From: Gallionella sp.
GTDB lineage: Bacteria > Pseudomonadota > Gammaproteobacteria > Burkholderiales > Gallionellaceae
Direction of reading: 5' to 3'
DNA: 64,000 nt
Assembly (NCBI GenBank): GCA_028689145.1
Contig: JAQTWT010000008.1
Location: 1 to 64,000, forward strand
The notes below the pieces were generated by a model. That model was not told where the DNA came from. It ran no database searches and saw only the letters and a list, made by a program, of their open reading frames with translations. The position numbers and the translations under genes were made by a program. Of the stretch, positions 29,912 through 40,247 are shown piece by piece. Each line of letters starts with the position of its first letter. Position 1 is the stretch's first letter.

Positions 29912-30157
29912 ATGGTTACTCCAGAAAGCATTCACCTCAGTATCGAACAGGGCATGGCGACTGAGCATCTCAGCGTGGACGGCGACGGCCAGCATTTTGA
30001 AGCGGTGGTGGTGAGCGGGGAGTTTGCGGGAAAAAGCCGCGTGCAGCGCCATCAGCTGGTGTACCAGGCATTGGGCGACCGGATGCGCGAGGAGATTCAC
30101 GCGCTGTCGATCAAAACCTATACACCACAGGAATGGGAAAATAGCTGTAAGACGTAA
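29912..30157 (+). CDS. ibaG: BolA/IbaG family protein
   Basis: 81 residues starting MVTPESIHLSIEQ. The BolA fold shows FEAVVVSGEFAGKSRVQRHQ and the VYQALGDRM...IHALSIKTYTPQEW end, with the conserved His of the RHQ motif. IbaG-type proteins pair with monothiol glutaredoxins in Fe-S handling. The position just before murA is conserved in many proteobacteria. The open frame extends upstream into the repeat, but ATG 29912 is the family start. Confidence 0.92.
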   Translation: MVTPESIHLSIEQGMATEHLSVDGDGQHFEAVVVSGEFAGKSRVQRHQLVYQALGDRMREEIHALSIKTYTPQEWENSCKT

Positions 30158-30203
30158 GTTGTGTAGCTTTACCAACTTACGTCTTACCACTTACGTCTAA
30201 TAA

Positions 30204-31463
<1,260 letters not shown>

Positions 31464-31492
31464 CGGAACACCGCATCAGTCAGAGGTTAGAA

Positions 31493-32131
31493 ATGATTAC
31501 CATCGCACTGTCCAAGGGACGCATCTTCGAAGAGACCCTGCCGTTGCTGAACGCGGCGGGCATCACCGCGCTTGAAGACCCGGAGTCTTCGCGCAAACTG
31601 ATCCTGCCGACCAACCGCGCCGATGTGCGCTTGATTATCGTGCGTGCTTCCGACGTGCCCACCTATGTGCAATACGGCGCGGCAGATATCGGCGTGGCGG
31701 GCAAGGATGTGCTCAACGAACACGGCGGCATCGGCCTGTATCAGCCGCTGGATTTGAATATCGCGCGCTGCCGCATGATGGTCGCGGTGCGCGAAGATTT
31801 CGACTACGACTCGGCAGTGCGCCAGGGCGCGCGCCTGCGCGTGGCGACCAAATATGTGCAGACGGCGCGCGATCACTTTGCCGCAAAAGGCGTGCATGTG
31901 GACTTGATCAAACTGTACGGCTCGATGGAGCTGGCACCGCTGGTGGGGCTGTCCGATGCGATCGTCGATCTGGTCAGCAGCGGCAACACACTGAAAGCTA
32001 ATAATCTGAAGGCGGTCGAGCATATCGCCGACATCTCGTCGCGGCTGGTGGTGAACCAGGCCGCGTTGAAATTGAAACACGGCGACATCCAGCCGATGCT
32101 GGACGCGTTTGCCAAAGCGATTGTGAAGTAA
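31493..32131 (+). CDS. hisG: ATP phosphoribosyltransferase, short form
   Basis: 212 residues: [18 protein letters not shown] at the N-terminus, [13 protein letters not shown] and the PRPP-binding [14 protein letters not shown]. It lacks the C-terminal regulatory domain of long HisG, so it should need a HisZ partner, which is not in the window. It starts histidine biosynthesis. Confidence 0.96.
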   Translation: MITIALSKGRIFEETLPLLNAAGITALEDPESSRKLILPTNRADVRLIIVRASDVPTYVQYGAADIGVAGKDVLNEHGGIGLYQPLDLNIARCRMMVAVREDFDYDSAVRQGARLRVATKYVQTARDHFAAKGVHVDLIKLYGSMELAPLVGLSDAIVDLVSSGNTLKANNLKAVEHIADISSRLVVNQAALKLKHGDIQPMLDAFAKAIVK

Positions 32132-32167
32132 GGGGCGTTGCCAACGCTGTTCACTATAGGAAAATTT

Positions 32168-32237
32168 CCGTTCGCCCTGAGCTTGTCGAAGGGCGCTAGT
32201 TGCGAAGCTGGTGGTTCGACAAGCTCACCACGAACGG
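32168..32237. repeat. Inverted repeat between hisG and hisD
   Basis: Arms of 23 bp (32168-32190 and 32215-32237) share CCGTTCG and TGAGCTTGTCGAA and differ only at a few central bases. The sequence matches the widespread small palindromes built on CTGAGCTTGTCGAA. It interrupts the hisG-hisD unit, with 205 bp between the genes. Confidence 0.85.
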
Positions 32238-32336
32238 TTAAATGAACATGTTTGAAAGGGCTGTTGGGTTACGCGATGAAACTGCTAACCCAACCTACAA
32301 AAACATTCTCTGCCAGGGTTATTGAGAAGTCGCAAA

Positions 32337-33635
32337 ATGAAAATCAGAAAACTATCCTCCCTCACCGCCGATTTTAATTCCGAATTGACTCGACTGCTGG
32401 CATTCGAGGAAACCGCGGACGAAAAACTTGAAGCGACCGTCGCAAGCATTCTTGCCGACGTGCGCAAGCGCGGCGATGCGGCCGTGCTCGAATACACCGC
32501 AAAGTTTGACCGCCTGCCGCTGGCGAATGCCGCCGCGATGGAACTGCCGCAGAGCGAGCTGCGCGCGGCATTCGACGGTCTGCCCGCCGACCAGCGCAAC
32601 GCGCTGGAACAGGCTGCGCAGCGCGTCACCGAATATCACAAGAAGCAAGTGCAGACCTCATGGAGCTACACCGAAACAGACGGCACCTTGCTCGGCCAGC
32701 AGGTCACGCCGCTGGATCGCGTCGGCCTGTATGTGCCGGGCGGCAAAGCCGCTTATCCTTCTTCGGTGCTGATGAACGCGCTGCCCGCCAAGGTCGCGGG
32801 CGTGGCCGAACTGATCATGGTAGTACCGACACCGGACGGCGTGAAGAATCAACTGGTGCTGGCGGCGGCCTACCTGTCCGGCGTGGATCGCGTGTTCACC
32901 ATCGGCGGCGCGCAGGCGGTGGCGGCATTGGCGTACGGCACCGCGACCATTCCGAAAGTGGACAAGATCGTCGGCCCCGGCAACGCTTATGTGGCATCCG
33001 CCAAACGCCGCGTGTTCGGCGCGTGCGGCATCGATATGATCGCCGGGCCGTCGGAAATTCTGGTGATCTGCGACGGCCAGACCAACCCGGACTGGATCGC
33101 GATGGACTTGTTCTCGCAGGCCGAGCACGACGAACTGGCACAGGCCATTTTGCTATCGCCGGATGAAAAATTCATTGAAGCAGTAGCAGCCAGTGCAGAT
33201 AAATTGCTGGAACAGATGCCGCGCCGCGACATCATCAAAACCGCGCTGGAAAATCGCGGCGCATTGATCCATGTCGCCGATCTGAACGAAGCCTGCGTCA
33301 TCAGCAACCGCATCGCCCCCGAGCATCTGGAATTGTCGGTCGAAGACCCGCAAGTACTGTTGCCCAAGCTGAAACACGCCGGTGCAATCTTCATGGGACG
33401 CTATACCTCCGAATCGCTCGGCGACTACTGTGCGGGGCCGAACCATGTGCTGCCGACCTCGGGTACCGCGCGCTTCTCATCACCGCTGGGCGTGTACGAC
33501 TTCCAGAAACGCAGCAGCCTGATCCAGGTTTCCGCGCAGGGCGCGCAGAAGCTCGGCGCAATTGCGTCCACACTGGCCTTCGGCGAAGGCTTGCAGGCGC
33601 ACGCACAGTCGGCATTGTTCAGGAAGAACGGCTGA
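32337..33635 (+). CDS. hisD: Histidinol dehydrogenase
   Basis: 432 residues. Family signatures include [48 protein letters not shown] and [11 protein letters not shown] (zinc ligands), and the C-terminal [18 protein letters not shown]. It oxidises histidinol to histidine. ATG 32337 is preferred to a TTG at 32322 because TGAGAAG precedes it at good spacing. Confidence 0.97.
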   Translation: MKIRKLSSLTADFNSELTRLLAFEETADEKLEATVASILADVRKRGDAAVLEYTAKFDRLPLANAAAMELPQSELRAAFDGLPADQRNALEQAAQRVTEYHKKQVQTSWSYTETDGTLLGQQVTPLDRVGLYVPGGKAAYPSSVLMNALPAKVAGVAELIMVVPTPDGVKNQLVLAAAYLSGVDRVFTIGGAQAVAALAYGTATIPKVDKIVGPGNAYVASAKRRVFGACGIDMIAGPSEILVICDGQTNPDWIAMDLFSQAEHDELAQAILLSPDEKFIEAVAASADKLLEQMPRRDIIKTALENRGALIHVADLNEACVISNRIAPEHLELSVEDPQVLLPKLKHAGAIFMGRYTSESLGDYCAGPNHVLPTSGTARFSSPLGVYDFQKRSSLIQVSAQGAQKLGAIASTLAFGEGLQAHAQSALFRKNG

Positions 33636-33941
33636 TTCAGTTTTCTATGCAGTTCGCCCCGTCACGGGCAAGGCATCCTCGAATCAAACTTGTTTTTAGT
33701 TTTGGTACAGCCTCGACCGGAAGAGGATGCCGGTGCGGGACGGTAATGTATTGCCATTCAAGAAAATCTTCCAAATTAGCCGTACAGAAAAGCAATAGGC
33801 CGTTAGTCGTATTGACGCTCCCGGTTAAAGCTATTATCTTGAAACCGTGAATCAGCATCAACGGAGATAAATCCTACCAACCTTTCAGTCGATTATTAAT
33901 CCAATTGCCAAGTCATCAACCAATCCAATCGGGAGGTTATC
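33636..33941. other. Non-coding leader region upstream of the second adhesin
   Basis: 306 bp without a convincing gene. It holds a weak inverted repeat (GGCATCCTC at 33672-33680, GAGGATGCC at 33723-33731) and the ribosome site GGGAGG at 33931-33936. Short open frames of 67-74 codons on both strands show no recognisable protein pattern. Confidence 0.6.
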
Positions 33942-35561
33942 ATGTCTGCAGCATTTGTCACTCATGTACAAGGGAAGGCCACTGCCACCAATGCCAAGTG
34001 TGAAGTTCGGGTTATTAACGAAGGTGACCGGATAGAAGAGGGCGAAGTTGTCAAAACAGGCGAGGACGCTAGTGTCAGCCTGAAACTGATGACGGGTGAG
34101 GTTGTAGTGCTGGCCGGAAATCAAACAGTTACGCTCGATAACGAGTTTCTTTCGGGCGCGGCTCTTGATGCCAAGGATAATGCTTTATCGGTTGGCGGCG
34201 ACGAGTTCGGTAACATTGTCAGCGCAATCAGGGAAGGCAACAGTCTTGATAGTCTGCTGGATGAGACGGCCAGCGGCCTGACCGGTGACGGCACTGTCGG
34301 CTCGGAGGGAGGGACTGGCTTTGTAATTCTGACGAGCGTTGTGGAAGAGATTTCTCCGTCTCCGGCGGTTGCCGATCCCACTCTGAATCGGGGGCCGGTA
34401 ATGGGTAGCGAAATTTTTCCTGCTGCCCAAGCCCTTGCCCATGTTGCTGCTGTTGCCGCTGCTAGAGCTGTCAGCGCACCTGCAACGGCCACTGCTCCGG
34501 TCACGAGCACCGCGCCGGTGACAACCACTGCTCCGGTGACAACCACTGCTCCGGTGACAACCACTGCTCCGGTGACAACCACTGCTCCGGTGACAACCAC
34601 TGCTCCGGTGACAACCACTGCTCCGGTGACGACCACTGCTCCGGTCACGACCACCGCACCGGTCACGACCACCGCACCGGTCACGACCACCGCACCGGTC
34701 ACGACCACTGCACCGGTCACGACCACTGCACCGGTAACGACCACCGCACCGGTGACGACCACCGCACCGGTGACGACCACTGCTCCGGTAACGACCACTG
34801 CACCGGTAACAACCACTGCACCGGTCACGACCACTGCACCGGTCACGACCACTGCACCGGTGACGACCACTGTTCCGGTTACGACCACTGTTCCGGTTAC
34901 GACCACTGTTCCGGTTACGACCACTGCTCCGGTCACGACCACCGCACCGGTAACCACCACCGCACCGGCAATCACCGGTACGCCGGGTGACGATGAGCTT
35001 GAAGGCGGTAAGGGCGATGACACGATATATGGCTTTGCGGGTAACGATGAGCTTGAGGGCAGCAAGGGCGACGACACGCTTTACGGCGGCTCCGGGAATG
35101 ACGAGCTGAAAGGTGACCAAGGCGACGACACGCTTTACGGCGGTTCGGGTGACGACAAAATGACCGGCGGGCAAGGTAGCGACGTATTCGCCTGGACGCT
35201 GGCGGATCGCGGTACGCCCAGTCAAGCCCCGGTTGATACCATCACCAACTTCAATAAACACCAGGACAGCATAGATTTGAAAGATATGCTCGATGGCGGA
35301 GTCGGCAATAAAGACGACATTGGCAATCTGCTCAATTATCTGAATGTCAGCAAAGAGGGAAATGACACTGTTCTCCGCATTAGCTCGCAAGGCAATTTCG
35401 AGAATGGCGAATACCACCCCAGCAAGGAAGACCAGACGATCGTTATCAAGGATGTCGATCTTACGGTTCAGCAAGGTGAGCATGGTGATTTTGATGTCGA
35501 TCAGACCGCGACATTGCTCAGGATGTTGCAGAACGGAAACCTGAATGTGAATAACGATTAA
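33942..35561 (+). CDS. LapA-like RTX adhesin with N-terminal retention module
   Basis: 539 residues, complete. Residues about 1-165 resemble the retention module of LapA-type giant adhesins (FVTHVQGKATATNAKCEVRV, GDRIEEGEVVKTGEDASVSL, VVLAGNQTVTLDNEFL). Residues about 184-345 are 27 hexapeptide units TAPVTT. Residues about 346-410 are RTX nonapeptides (GGKGDDTIYG, GGSGDDKMTGGQGSDVF), followed by a type I secretion target domain ending VQQGEHGDFDVDQTATLLRM. Known of the family: the module holds the protein in the outer-membrane TolC pore until a LapG protease releases it under control of cyclic-di-GMP. It is small for such an adhesin. LapBCE/LapD/LapG genes are not in the window. The sister protein at the window start has the same architecture from the repeat onward. 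Confidence 0.85.
   Translation: MSAAFVTHVQGKATATNAKCEVRVINEGDRIEEGEVVKTGEDASVSLKLMTGEVVVLAGNQTVTLDNEFLSGAALDAKDNALSVGGDEFGNIVSAIREGNSLDSLLDETASGLTGDGTVGSEGGTGFVILTSVVEEISPSPAVADPTLNRGPVMGSEIFPAAQALAHVAAVAAARAVSAPATATAPVTSTAPVTTTAPVTTTAPVTTTAPVTTTAPVTTTAPVTTTAPVTTTAPVTTTAPVTTTAPVTTTAPVTTTAPVTTTAPVTTTAPVTTTAPVTTTAPVTTTAPVTTTAPVTTTAPVTTTAPVTTTVPVTTTVPVTTTVPVTTTAPVTTTAPVTTTAPAITGTPGDDELEGGKGDDTIYGFAGNDELEGSKGDDTLYGGSGNDELKGDQGDDTLYGGSGDDKMTGGQGSDVFAWTLADRGTPSQAPVDTITNFNKHQDSIDLKDMLDGGVGNKDDIGNLLNYLNVSKEGNDTVLRISSQGNFENGEYHPSKEDQTIVIKDVDLTVQQGEHGDFDVDQTATLLRMLQNGNLNVNND
34491..34976 (+). repeat. 18-bp tandem repeat array, 27 units (hexapeptide TAPVTT)
   Basis: Twenty-six units of T-[AV]-P-V-T-[TS] plus one degenerate last unit (TAPAIT). 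Three adjacent units carry Val in place of Ala (TVPVTT), a local duplication. Third positions are less diverse than in the array at 8-1375, and the first units (ACTGCTCCGGTGACAACC) are nearly identical, which suggests recent expansion at the 5' side. Confidence 0.95.
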
Positions 35562-35611
35562 CCGGCTTCGGTGTTACTAAAAAACGCTGCCTTTTCTGAA
35601 GGAGAATGCAA

Positions 35612-36235
35612 ATGACTAACATCAGACATCTGTTTATCGCACCGGAGGCGCAACTCAGGGCAAGCTGGCGGGAAGCGTTTCCGGAGGCAGCGCTATGCGA
35701 CCGGGTTCCGGCAAATCCGGCTACCGACGTTATCTGGGTATTGTTGCCGGAGGAAGGCGATATCGTAAAGCTGCTTAGCGACTGCCGTTTCGCCGCCGGG
35801 AAATTGCCGGTCATCGCTATTTCAGACCTGCCGAGTGACCAACAGGGGCTGATCGCATTGGGTGCGGGCGTGGTGGGATATTGCAACGGACATGCTGCCC
35901 CGGCAGTACTCCGGCAGGTTGCCAATACGGCGCTGGAAGGCGGGCTATGGGTCGGGCGATGGCTGCTGCAACGACTGCTGTCCGGGATAGCGCGTGCCGC
36001 AGCCGTAAAATTTACCCCACCGGCGCTTTCCGAATGGGCATCCAGCCTGACCGCCAGCGAGATTGCCGTCGCACGCATTGCGGCCGGCGGTCTCGGCAAT
36101 AAGGAAATCGCGGATCGGCTCAACATCGCCGAACACATGGTCAAGGCGCAGCTCGAGTCGGTTTTCGGCAAGTTAAAGTTGCGCGATCGCCTGCATCTCA
36201 CGCTACTGGTTAACGGCGTGGTTAAACCCAGATAG
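35612..36235 (+). CDS. LuxR-type regulator with degenerate receiver domain
   Basis: 207 residues. Residues about 1-120 have the alternating fold of a response-regulator receiver, but the usual phospho-acceptor Asp is missing (VIWVLLPEEGDI at that strand). Residues about 140-205 form a LuxR/GerE helix-turn-helix: LTASEIAVARIAAGGLGNKEIADRLNIAEHMVKAQLESVFGKL. Fifty base pairs after the adhesin and with its own AAGGAGA site, it is a likely adhesin-linked regulator that works without phosphorylation (inference). ATG 35612 is preferred over 35606 by spacing. Confidence 0.82.
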   Translation: MTNIRHLFIAPEAQLRASWREAFPEAALCDRVPANPATDVIWVLLPEEGDIVKLLSDCRFAAGKLPVIAISDLPSDQQGLIALGAGVVGYCNGHAAPAVLRQVANTALEGGLWVGRWLLQRLLSGIARAAAVKFTPPALSEWASSLTASEIAVARIAAGGLGNKEIADRLNIAEHMVKAQLESVFGKLKLRDRLHLTLLVNGVVKPR

Positions 36236-36886
36236 TTCATTAGGCCGTCATACCGGCCCTTCGATAAACTCAGGACAGGCTGACCTGCGGTCAGGCCGGT
36301 ATCCAGCAATGAAAAATACGCCGCGAAGCGGACAAAACCAAGCTGTTGTCCCACATCCCGCGACACGTTACTGATGAAACAACTAGCCATTCGACTAGGC
36401 GAGCCTGAAACGCTCGCCTAGTCGCTGGTTATGGCGAAGCCAGCCGATTGCGGGAGCGGGTGTGAGGCGGCCATTCCCGCCCCGGATGCTTCGCAACGCC
36501 GTGTCATGACCGCCACTTACGTGGGGATTTTTAATCATCTGGATTCCGGCCTTCGCCGGAATGACGCAATTTTCTTCTAATGAACTATCTGGGTTAAACG
36601 CTGATGGCTTTTGGCTGCTTCCGGGCGGATCGGCATTCCGCAATGTGCCAACTGCTGCCGGTCGAGGTGTAGAATATCCTGCAAGAAAACGGACGGTGAT
36701 GACAGGTAACAATCCGCAGCCAATGCCGGCCATTCAAGATGCCTTCCTCAAACAGGCGATCAAGAAAAACACATCGTCCAACTGGCTTATTGACGCATCC
36801 ATGCTAGGCAGTTAGTGTGAGAACCGAAGCTGAAGAATGTCTTTGAAAGCAGGTGAAGCCCAAACAGTTAGCAAGGGGGCAATAGC
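36236..36886. other. Intergenic region with palindromic elements
   Basis: 651 bp without a recognised gene. ATACCGGCC at 36250-36258 pairs with GGCCGGTAT at 36294-36302 around a segment with a TTCGATAAACTCAGGACAGGC block. A second short palindrome, TTCCGGCCTTCGCCGGAA, lies near 36544-36561. A 38-codon frame at 36699-36815 begins with an IQDAFLKQAIKKN string that faintly recalls the N-terminus of Hfq but lacks any Sm core; it may be a gene remnant. Confidence 0.5.
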
Positions 36887-38587
36887 ATGACCTCAGATGT
36901 CAGAATTGACGACGATGGCCATATAGAGAAATTATATGGTGATGCGCTATTGCGAGCATCTTTTAATGCCATGTCTGAGGGTATGGCGTTGCATCGGCTT
37001 GTCTATAACGCACTTGGGGAAGTAATTGATTACCTGATTCTTGATGTGAATCCATCTTTTGAAATGCAAACCGGATTAAGCAAGGATGCCGTCATAGGGA
37101 AATTGGCATCTAAAGCCTATGGTGCCAAGAGCGCGCCGTTTCTTGATATCTACTCAAAGGTAGCTCTTACGCAGCAATCTGTAAGGTTTGAGCAGTATTT
37201 TCCCCCGTTGCAGAAACATTTTCTTATCAATGTGTTCTCGCCGGGGAAAGATCAATTCGTGACGATCTTTGAAGATATTACCGAGCACAAGCATTCTGAA
37301 GAGCGCTGGAAATTCGCGCTGGAGGGCGCAGGCGATGGCGTGTGGGATTGGAATATCCAGACCGGCGCGGCCATGTTCTCAAAGCGTTATAAAGAGATGC
37401 TAGGTTTTGAAGAGAATGAAATTAAAAGTGCCGCATCAGAGTGGTCAGATCGCGTTCATCCGGAGGATATGCCTCATGTGATGGAGGTCTTGCAGGAGCA
37501 TATCGATGGCAAGACACCTTCAGCCAGAATTGAATTCCGCATGTTGTGCAAGGATGGCAGCTGGAAATGGATGCTTGGCCGAGGCATGGTCGTTAGCCGC
37601 GATACTGACGGCAAGCCATTGCGCCTTGTCGGCACCAACACGGATATTACTGAGCGCAAGCAAGCGGAAATACAGCTCCATCTCACCCAATTTGCCATGG
37701 AGAATGCTTCGTTTGGAATTTACTGGTTAGATAAGAATGCACACGTTTATTACGTTAACAAAAAGGCATGCCAAACACTGGGCTATACCAAAGAAGAGCT
37801 ACATAATCTTTCTATTCCCGATCTCGACCCCTTATTCCCAATGGAGCATTGGGAATCCAATTGGGAAAACTTAAAAAGGGACAAGTCGCAATTTTTTGAG
37901 TCACAACATAGATGCAAGGATGGCAGAATGATCCCAGTTGAGATTTCTGCAAATTATGTGAAGCTCGGTGAGTTCGAGTACAGCGTGGCATATTCGCGTG
38001 ACATCAGTGATCGCAAGAGAGTCGACGAAGAAATACACCATTTAGCTTTCTACGACGCGCTTACAAATCTGCCTAACCGCCGCCTTCTCAACGACCGCTT
38101 GGCTCAGGCAATGGTCGCCAGTAAACGTAGTGGCTTTTATTGCGCACTGATGTTTCTTGATTTGGATAATTTTAAACCGCTCAATGATACACATGGACAC
38201 GGGGCCGGCGATTTGCTGCTGATTGAGGCGGCTGGTCGGCTGAAAAATTGCATTCGGGAGATGGACACCGTGGCACGCTTCGGCGGTGATGAGTTTGTGG
38301 TGATGCTCAGTGAGTTGGATGTAGATAAAACGGAAGCCATCACACAAACCAACATCGTGGCACAGAAAATCTGTGCCGTCTTGTCAGAGCCCTACCTGCT
38401 ATCTATCAAGCATGAGAGGAAAGCTGATGCCACCGTTGAACATCATTGCACCGTAAGCATCGGGGTAGCTATGTTCATCAATCACGAAGTTAGTCAAGGC
38501 GACATCATGAAGAGGGCTGATGCGACGATGTATCAAGCAAAAATGACTGGGAAAAATCGGATTTTATTTTTTGAAGAACAAGTCTGA
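36887..38587 (+). CDS. Diguanylate cyclase with three PAS domains
   Basis: 566 residues without a signal peptide or membrane helix. Three PAS-like sensor domains (about 23-140, 141-262 and 265-385; the latter two end in TNTDITERK and YSRDISDRK PAC motifs) precede a GGDEF domain (about 395-566). The active-site motif GGDEF is at 466-470 and the inhibitory site REMD lies five residues before RFGG... as in feedback-inhibited cyclases. It should make cyclic-di-GMP in response to a cytoplasmic signal. No EAL domain. It lies 651 bp after the adhesin/LuxR pair, so a link to adhesin control is possible but unproven. Confidence 0.92.
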   Translation: MTSDVRIDDDGHIEKLYGDALLRASFNAMSEGMALHRLVYNALGEVIDYLILDVNPSFEMQTGLSKDAVIGKLASKAYGAKSAPFLDIYSKVALTQQSVRFEQYFPPLQKHFLINVFSPGKDQFVTIFEDITEHKHSEERWKFALEGAGDGVWDWNIQTGAAMFSKRYKEMLGFEENEIKSAASEWSDRVHPEDMPHVMEVLQEHIDGKTPSARIEFRMLCKDGSWKWMLGRGMVVSRDTDGKPLRLVGTNTDITERKQAEIQLHLTQFAMENASFGIYWLDKNAHVYYVNKKACQTLGYTKEELHNLSIPDLDPLFPMEHWESNWENLKRDKSQFFESQHRCKDGRMIPVEISANYVKLGEFEYSVAYSRDISDRKRVDEEIHHLAFYDALTNLPNRRLLNDRLAQAMVASKRSGFYCALMFLDLDNFKPLNDTHGHGAGDLLLIEAAGRLKNCIREMDTVARFGGDEFVVMLSELDVDKTEAITQTNIVAQKICAVLSEPYLLSIKHERKADATVEHHCTVSIGVAMFINHEVSQGDIMKRADATMYQAKMTGKNRILFFEEQV

Positions 38588-38808
38588 GCCTTTGTGAAAT
38601 TCCTATAGCCGCTTTGGTTTGATTGTCGGTAGATCACGAGTGTCCATTATTGGGAAGTGAACTTTGATGATCGTAAGTCTCTTTCGGGTTATTTGGAGAA
38701 ATTAGGCTCGCTAAATTGGTTGCCGGATAGCTGACGTTCGCCAAGGGCAACAGTGTGTCGTTAGCTGCACGCCATGATTGTAAATTGACTGCACGAAAGC
38801 AGACGGTC

Positions 38809-39369
38809 TTAAACCAGTCTCCCGTGGCGTACCCGAAACCCTTTGGTCGCCAGTGCGCCCAAGCCCAACCCGCCGTGCGCGTGGCAAATCGCGCAGGCCA
38901 GTGCATCCGCTGCATCCGGGCTGGGGGTGCCGGATAATTTCAGCAGGCGCTGCACCATCAGTTGCACTTGTTCCTTGTTTGCGTGGCCGTTGCCGACTAC
39001 CGCCTGTTTGACCTGCAATGCGGTGTATTCGGCCACCGGCAGATTCGCCAGCACCGCCGCGCAGATTGCCGCGCCGCGTGCCTGTCCGAGCAGTAGGGTG
39101 GATTGCGGGTTGACGTTGACGAACACTTTTTCCACCGCCGCCTGATCGGGGCGGTGTTGCTTAATCACCTCGGCCAGCGAATCCAGTATCACCTTTAACC
39201 GCTCCGGCAACTCGCCGTCCGGAGTCTTGATGCAGCCGCTGGCGACGTAGCTCAACTGCTGACCTTCTTTGTCGAGCACGCCAAAGCCGGTGATGCGAAG
39301 GCCGGGATCGATACCTAAAATGCGGATCGAGGATCGAGGAGCGAGGATTGAGGATTGTGAGGTAGACAT
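38809..39369 (-). CDS. ruvC: Holliday junction resolvase RuvC
   Basis: 186 residues. [18 protein letters not shown] (first catalytic Asp), [21 protein letters not shown] and [16 protein letters not shown] (C-terminal acidic residues) are the RuvC motifs. The usual protein begins right at RILGIDPG; here about 15 extra residues ([13 protein letters not shown]) are encoded by the GGATCGAGG-type repeat and no closer start codon exists. It is downstream of yebC, a conserved pair; ruvA and ruvB do not follow. Confidence 0.95.
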   Translation of the reverse strand: MSTSQSSILAPRSSIRILGIDPGLRITGFGVLDKEGQQLSYVASGCIKTPDGELPERLKVILDSLAEVIKQHRPDQAAVEKVFVNVNPQSTLLLGQARGAAICAAVLANLPVAEYTALQVKQAVVGNGHANKEQVQLMVQRLLKLSGTPSPDAADALACAICHAHGGLGLGALATKGFRVRHGRLV

Positions 39370-39456
39370 TGAATTCAGGATCGAGGAGCGAGTAAAAAAC
39401 GCTGCTACGTTGTTAGTCTCGATCGCTCACTCAGCGATCCTCAATCCTCGATCACC
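39326..39456. repeat. GAGGATCGAG-type repeat between yebC and ruvC
   Basis: Clustered copies of GAGGATCGAG/GAGCGAG/GAGGATTGAG on one side and their complements (CTCGATCG, GATCCTCAATCCTCGATC) on the other make an inverted structure. It covers the yebC 3' end, the gap and the ruvC 5' end. A related element lies at 50272-50338. Confidence 0.75.
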
Positions 39457-40166
39457 GCAGTGGTATAGACTTCCTGCACGTCATCCAGATCTTCCAGCGC
39501 GTCGAGCAGTTTTTGCATCTTCAGCGCATCGTCGCCGGTGAATTCCACTTCGTTGGCAGGTTTCATGATGACTTCGCCGAACTCCGCTTTGTAGCCCGCC
39601 GCTTCCAGCGCCTGCTTTACATTTACAAAGTCATTGGGAGCGGTGATCACTTCGATACTGCCGTCGTCGTTGGTGGTGATGTCTTCCGCGCCGGCATCCA
39701 GCGCGACTTCCATCAGGCCGTTTTCGTCGGTGCCGGGGGCGAAGATCATTTGCCCGCAATGTTTGAACATGAACGAAACCGAACCGTCGGTGCCGAGGTT
39801 GCCGCCGTTCTTGGTGAAGGCGTGGCGCACATCGGCCACGGTGCGCGTCTTGTTGTCGGTCATGCAATCCACCATCACCGCAGCACCGTTGATGCCGTAA
39901 CCTTCGTAGCGCAGTTCCTGGTATTCCACGCCCTCCAGTTCGCCGCTGCCGCGCTTGATGGCGCGCTCGACATTATCCTTAGGCATGTTGTTGGAATACG
40001 CCTTGTCCATCGCCAGACGCAGGCGCGGGTTGCCGGTCGGGTCGCCGCCGCCCATGCGTGCCGCGACGGTGATCTCCTTGATCAGGCGCGTGAAGATTTT
40101 GCCGCGCTTGGCATCCTGTTTGCCCTTGCGGTGTTGAATATTTGCCCACTTGCTATGCCCGGCCAT
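39441..40166 (-). CDS. yebC: YebC/TACO1 family protein
   Basis: 241 residues starting [25 protein letters not shown], the invariant YebC start. [21 protein letters not shown] and [11 protein letters not shown] near the end are also typical. The family has been described both as transcriptional regulator and as a ribosome-associated factor easing proline-rich stalling. The open frame runs far upstream opposite the HerA-like gene, but ATG 40166 with GGAGG just before it is clearly the start. Confidence 0.96.
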   Translation of the reverse strand: MAGHSKWANIQHRKGKQDAKRGKIFTRLIKEITVAARMGGGDPTGNPRLRLAMDKAYSNNMPKDNVERAIKRGSGELEGVEYQELRYEGYGINGAAVMVDCMTDNKTRTVADVRHAFTKNGGNLGTDGSVSFMFKHCGQMIFAPGTDENGLMEVALDAGAEDITTNDDGSIEVITAPNDFVNVKQALEAAGYKAEFGEVIMKPANEVEFTGDDALKMQKLLDALEDLDDVQEVYTTAVIED

Positions 40167-40247
40167 GCTTACCTCCGAAAAAATGTTCCGTGATGGTATC
40201 ATTTCCAACTCGTTATCCCAATACCGTACCAGCCAAGCCAGACTGCC

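Noticed and set aside
33637-33861. Small frames of 67-74 codons on both strands upstream of the second adhesin
   Set aside because: No ribosome site, no recognisable pattern, and mutual overlap; treated as non-coding leader.
34121-35483. Two long minus-strand open frames across the second adhesin
   Set aside because: They arise because the 18-bp repeat lacks stops in several frames; the plus frame carries the retention module, RTX repeats and secretion domain.
36699-36815. Small frame with a faint Hfq-like N-terminus
   Set aside because: Only a short IQDAFL string is similar and no Sm core follows in any frame; too weak to call a gene or pseudogene.
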